64,000 bases of DNA, from positions 58,348 to 122,347 of the forward strand of contig NZ_MUNU01000011.1 of the NCBI RefSeq assembly GCF_002001085.1. Reading direction: 5' to 3'. The DNA comes from Rhodanobacter sp. B05 (GTDB taxonomy: Bacteria; Pseudomonadota; Gammaproteobacteria; Xanthomonadales; Rhodanobacteraceae). The notes under the pieces are model-generated. The model saw only the letters and a list, made by a program, of their open reading frames with translations. It ran no database searches and was not told where the DNA came from. Positions 60,452-64,000 of the stretch are shown piece after piece; the first letter of the stretch is position 1; the number at the start of each line of letters is the position of its first letter. Position numbers and translations under genes: made by a program.

Positions 60452-60661
60452 GGTGAACTCCGGGCTGCTCGGGCCCTGGCATCGTGTGCGGGATGGACGA
60501 ATGGCGGCGGACTTCTTTGCACCCGCCGCTGGGAGATTCGTTCCAAGGCGGCATCTGGTTACGCGTTCCCCTGAAGGGCGACAGCGACAGGCGGTCGAGC
60601 ACTCGCGGAATCAGGCTTGAGCCCACCAGGTCGCTCGTACGAGCCACCCGTGCGCTCGGCG

Positions 60662-61039
60662 TCAGGTGCCCGTGTTGCGCAGCAGCCCGTCCACTGCGCC
60701 GAGCAGGGTGCGGCGATCGTAGGGTTTGGCGAGAAACGCCACGTTTTCCGGGAACCAGGCAAAGCTGCTGCGGGGGTCGGCCGAGATCAGCAGGATCCGG
60801 ATCTGCCGATTCATCTGCGCGCGCTGCGCCAACTCGATCCCATCGATGCCGCCGGGCATGTGGATGTCGCTTACCAGCAGGTCGATCGTGGCGTCGCTCA
60901 GCAGGATCTTCAGCGCCATGGTGCCGTTGCCGGTAGTGAGGACATGGTATCCCTCGGCCTCCAGCACGATGGTGGTGACCTCGCGGGCGCTGCGGTCATC
61001 CTCGGCCAGCAGGATGGTCTTGTTCTGCGCGTGGGTCAT
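60662..61039 (-). CDS. Single-domain response regulator
   Basis: This 125-residue receiver has the acidic pair in LLAEDDRSAR, the phosphorylated Asp in DLLVSDIHMPGG, the switch Ser in LLISADPRSS and the Lys in FLAKPYDRRTLL. It has no output domain. ATG 61039 is the family-like start. It is divergent from the histidine kinase gene, with 100 bp between them, so they are probably partners. Such single receivers often act as phosphate relays or on a third protein. Confidence 0.9.
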   Translation of the reverse strand: MTHAQNKTILLAEDDRSAREVTTIVLEAEGYHVLTTGNGTMALKILLSDATIDLLVSDIHMPGGIDGIELAQRAQMNRQIRILLISADPRSSFAWFPENVAFLAKPYDRRTLLGAVDGLLRNTGT

Positions 61040-61139
61040 GGCTGATCTCGGCAGATGATGTCCGACCATGGCCTGCCGGATGTTAACGTGCAGTGAGGCG
61101 GGATTGTGCCTATCCTGCGTCTCCTGGGAGTGGCGACAC

Positions 61140-62447
61140 ATGAACGATCTGGAACGCTACCGGCAGTTGATCGGATTCTCCTCGGATGGCGTGCACGAAC
61201 TCGACGTGCAGGGTCGCATCACCCATGTGAATGACAGCGGCTGTGCCGTGTTGTGCATCGCCGACCCGGCCGCCGCGATCGGCCAGCCGCTGGCGACGTT
61301 CTGGCCTGAGCCGGCGCGGGCGGCGATCGAGGCGGCGCTGGCCACCGCGCGCCAGGGAAAATCGATGCAGTTCACCCAGATCCTGCCATCGGCCAGTGGC
61401 GACGACAGCTGGTGGCTGGTCAGCGTGCATCCGTATCTGGATGCGCAGCAGCAGGTCGACGGCATGGCCGTGATCAGCCACGACATCACCGAGCCGGTAC
61501 AGGCAAGACTGGCGCTGGACACGGTGATCCACGGCCTGCACAGCCGGCTCAACCTCAGCGAACGGGCCGGCGAAAGCGGTGTCGCCCGCAACGAGGTGCT
61601 GGGTCGGCAACTGGCACGTGCGCGGATCTTCCAGCAGGAGGGCGCCGGGCGCGAGCAACTGCTGAAACTGCAGCTTGGCCTGGCCAGCGCCGCGCAGGCG
61701 GTGGCCGAGCACGCCTCGCAGCAGGCGCAGAAAAACGAGGCGATCGGCCAACTGGTGGCCGGCCTCTCGCATGACTTCGCCAACATGTTGCAGATCGCCA
61801 TCGTGGCGCTCAGCAGCATCCAGGACGATCCGGCCAACCTCACCGTTACCCAGCGCCGTCTGCTTGGCTACAGCATGGACGGCGTGCAGCACGCCGCGCT
61901 GCTGGCCAAACGGCTGCTGGCGTTTGCCCGGGTGCACCGCTACACGGCCGAGCCGGTGGAGCTGGCCGCGATCGTCCGCGACATCGAGGGTTTCGCCCGC
62001 CACAGCCTGGGCGCCGGCATGGATTTCCAGGTCGAACCGGCCGGCGCCGGGCTGCCGACCCTGGGCGACCGCCACTCCATCGAACAGGCCTTCATCAACC
62101 TGTGCATCAATGCGCGCGACGCCTGCCATGGGCAGGGCACGATCCGCGTCCGTCTCGGTGACCTGGTGGTCGGCGAGGCCGAAGACAGCACGCTGCGGCC
62201 GGCGGGTGATTACGTCACCCTGGCGGTCACCGACAACGGCAGCGGCATGGACGAAGCGGTGCGCGAGCACCTGTTCGAACCGTATTTCACCACCAAGCCC
62301 GAAGGTGTGGGTACCGGCCTTGGGCTGGCCCAGGTGTACGGCGTGATGCGCCTGGCCGGCGGTTTTGTCGATGTGCAATCTGCGCCGGGTGAGGGCACCA
62401 CGATGACCCTGGCGTTCCCGCGCCTGCAACTGCCCGTGACCGCCTGA
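61140..62447 (+). CDS. PAS-domain soluble histidine kinase
   Basis: This 435-residue cytoplasmic kinase has an N-terminal PAS domain (about 5-125: LIGFSSDGVHELDVQGRITHVND ... VISHDITEPVQ), a coiled-coil region, the H-box GLSHDFANMLQIA with the phospho-accepting His, and an HATPase domain with N box (QAFINLCINARDAC), G1 (DNGSGMDE) and G2 (GVGTGLGLAQVYGVM). It has no membrane segment, so its signal is cytosolic. GGGAG precedes ATG 61140. The divergent receiver is its likely partner. Confidence 0.92.
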   Translation: MNDLERYRQLIGFSSDGVHELDVQGRITHVNDSGCAVLCIADPAAAIGQPLATFWPEPARAAIEAALATARQGKSMQFTQILPSASGDDSWWLVSVHPYLDAQQQVDGMAVISHDITEPVQARLALDTVIHGLHSRLNLSERAGESGVARNEVLGRQLARARIFQQEGAGREQLLKLQLGLASAAQAVAEHASQQAQKNEAIGQLVAGLSHDFANMLQIAIVALSSIQDDPANLTVTQRRLLGYSMDGVQHAALLAKRLLAFARVHRYTAEPVELAAIVRDIEGFARHSLGAGMDFQVEPAGAGLPTLGDRHSIEQAFINLCINARDACHGQGTIRVRLGDLVVGEAEDSTLRPAGDYVTLAVTDNGSGMDEAVREHLFEPYFTTKPEGVGTGLGLAQVYGVMRLAGGFVDVQSAPGEGTTMTLAFPRLQLPVTA

Positions 62448-62522
62448 CGCGCTGCCGGCGGGTTCGACCCGCGCAGGTGCTGGCCTATACTCGGGGGTCT
62501 GTCCCGCCGGAGTTTTCCAGAC

Positions 62523-64000
<1,478 letters not shown>

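Overview
The window is a high-GC, densely packed chromosomal segment that reads as a gammaproteobacterium of the Xanthomonadales, most likely family Rhodanobacteraceae (Rhodanobacter/Dyella-like). This rests on gene content rather than a marker gene: a Xanthomonas-type MetX beside a complete ccmABCDEFGHI cluster, the comEC-exbB-exbD-msbA-lpxK order, a GNAT-nitrilase fusion, the HutF/HutI/HutU histidine route, an sdhCDAB-sdhE locus, and GTAG-type REP palindromes like those described in Stenotrophomonas. No rRNA, CRISPR array or intact insertion sequence is visible.

Layout. 1-1.3 kb: a PIN-type toxin-antitoxin pair facing the 3' end of a tRNA-Pro gene, possibly the edge of an integrated island. 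1.4-5.3 kb: RNase D, a membrane-anchored FGE-fold protein, tRNA-Leu and cysteine dioxygenase. 5.4-15.3 kb: a tightly overlapping leftward run of kynurenine 3-monooxygenase, a DUF3293 protein, ccmABCDEFGHI and metX. 15.4-23.2 kb: a peptide transporter, PhaB and PhaR, then a MarR-controlled tripartite efflux operon (marR, outer-membrane factor, emrA, emrB). 23.2-27.1 kb: TatD, tandem glycine-zipper lipoproteins, a SleB-type hydrolase and YgfZ. 27.2-31.8 kb: a full succinate dehydrogenase locus with three accessory genes (SDHAF4-like, sdhE, ygfX). 31.9-40.3 kb: envelope biogenesis (lolC/E-type gene, lolD, comEC, exbB, exbD, msbA, lpxK). 40.2-46.4 kb: hutI, a ClC chloride transporter, a GNAT-nitrilase fusion and hutF. 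46.4-55.1 kb: a papain-like hydrolase, a diguanylate cyclase, an MFS exporter, an NPP-type phosphodiesterase and a TetR/Lnt-like pair. 55.2-57.3 kb: a split Ada alkylation-repair operon. 57.5-64 kb: small secreted proteins, a catalase-like/cytochrome b561 pair, a divergent response regulator and histidine kinase, and hutU, which runs off the end.

What stands out. Three coding sequences appear to carry in-frame insertions: a 78-bp pair of inverted GTAG-type REPs inside the ccmH signal-peptide region (exactly 26 codons), a block of about 24 codons with two hairpins in hutF, and a block of about 24 codons with a tandem repeat in metX. The first is read directly from the sequence; the other two rest on remembered family lengths and need alignments. 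Other points worth following are a 55-residue SDHAF4-like gene heading the sdh operon, an apparently leaderless, self-operated TetR gene coupled to a second Lnt-like acyltransferase, perfect operator palindromes at marR and tetR, a fragment of an MFS gene start fused in frame ahead of an unrelated membrane protein, and the periplasmic catalase-like/b561 pair.

All product names come from reading motifs and gene order by eye; no database search was run.
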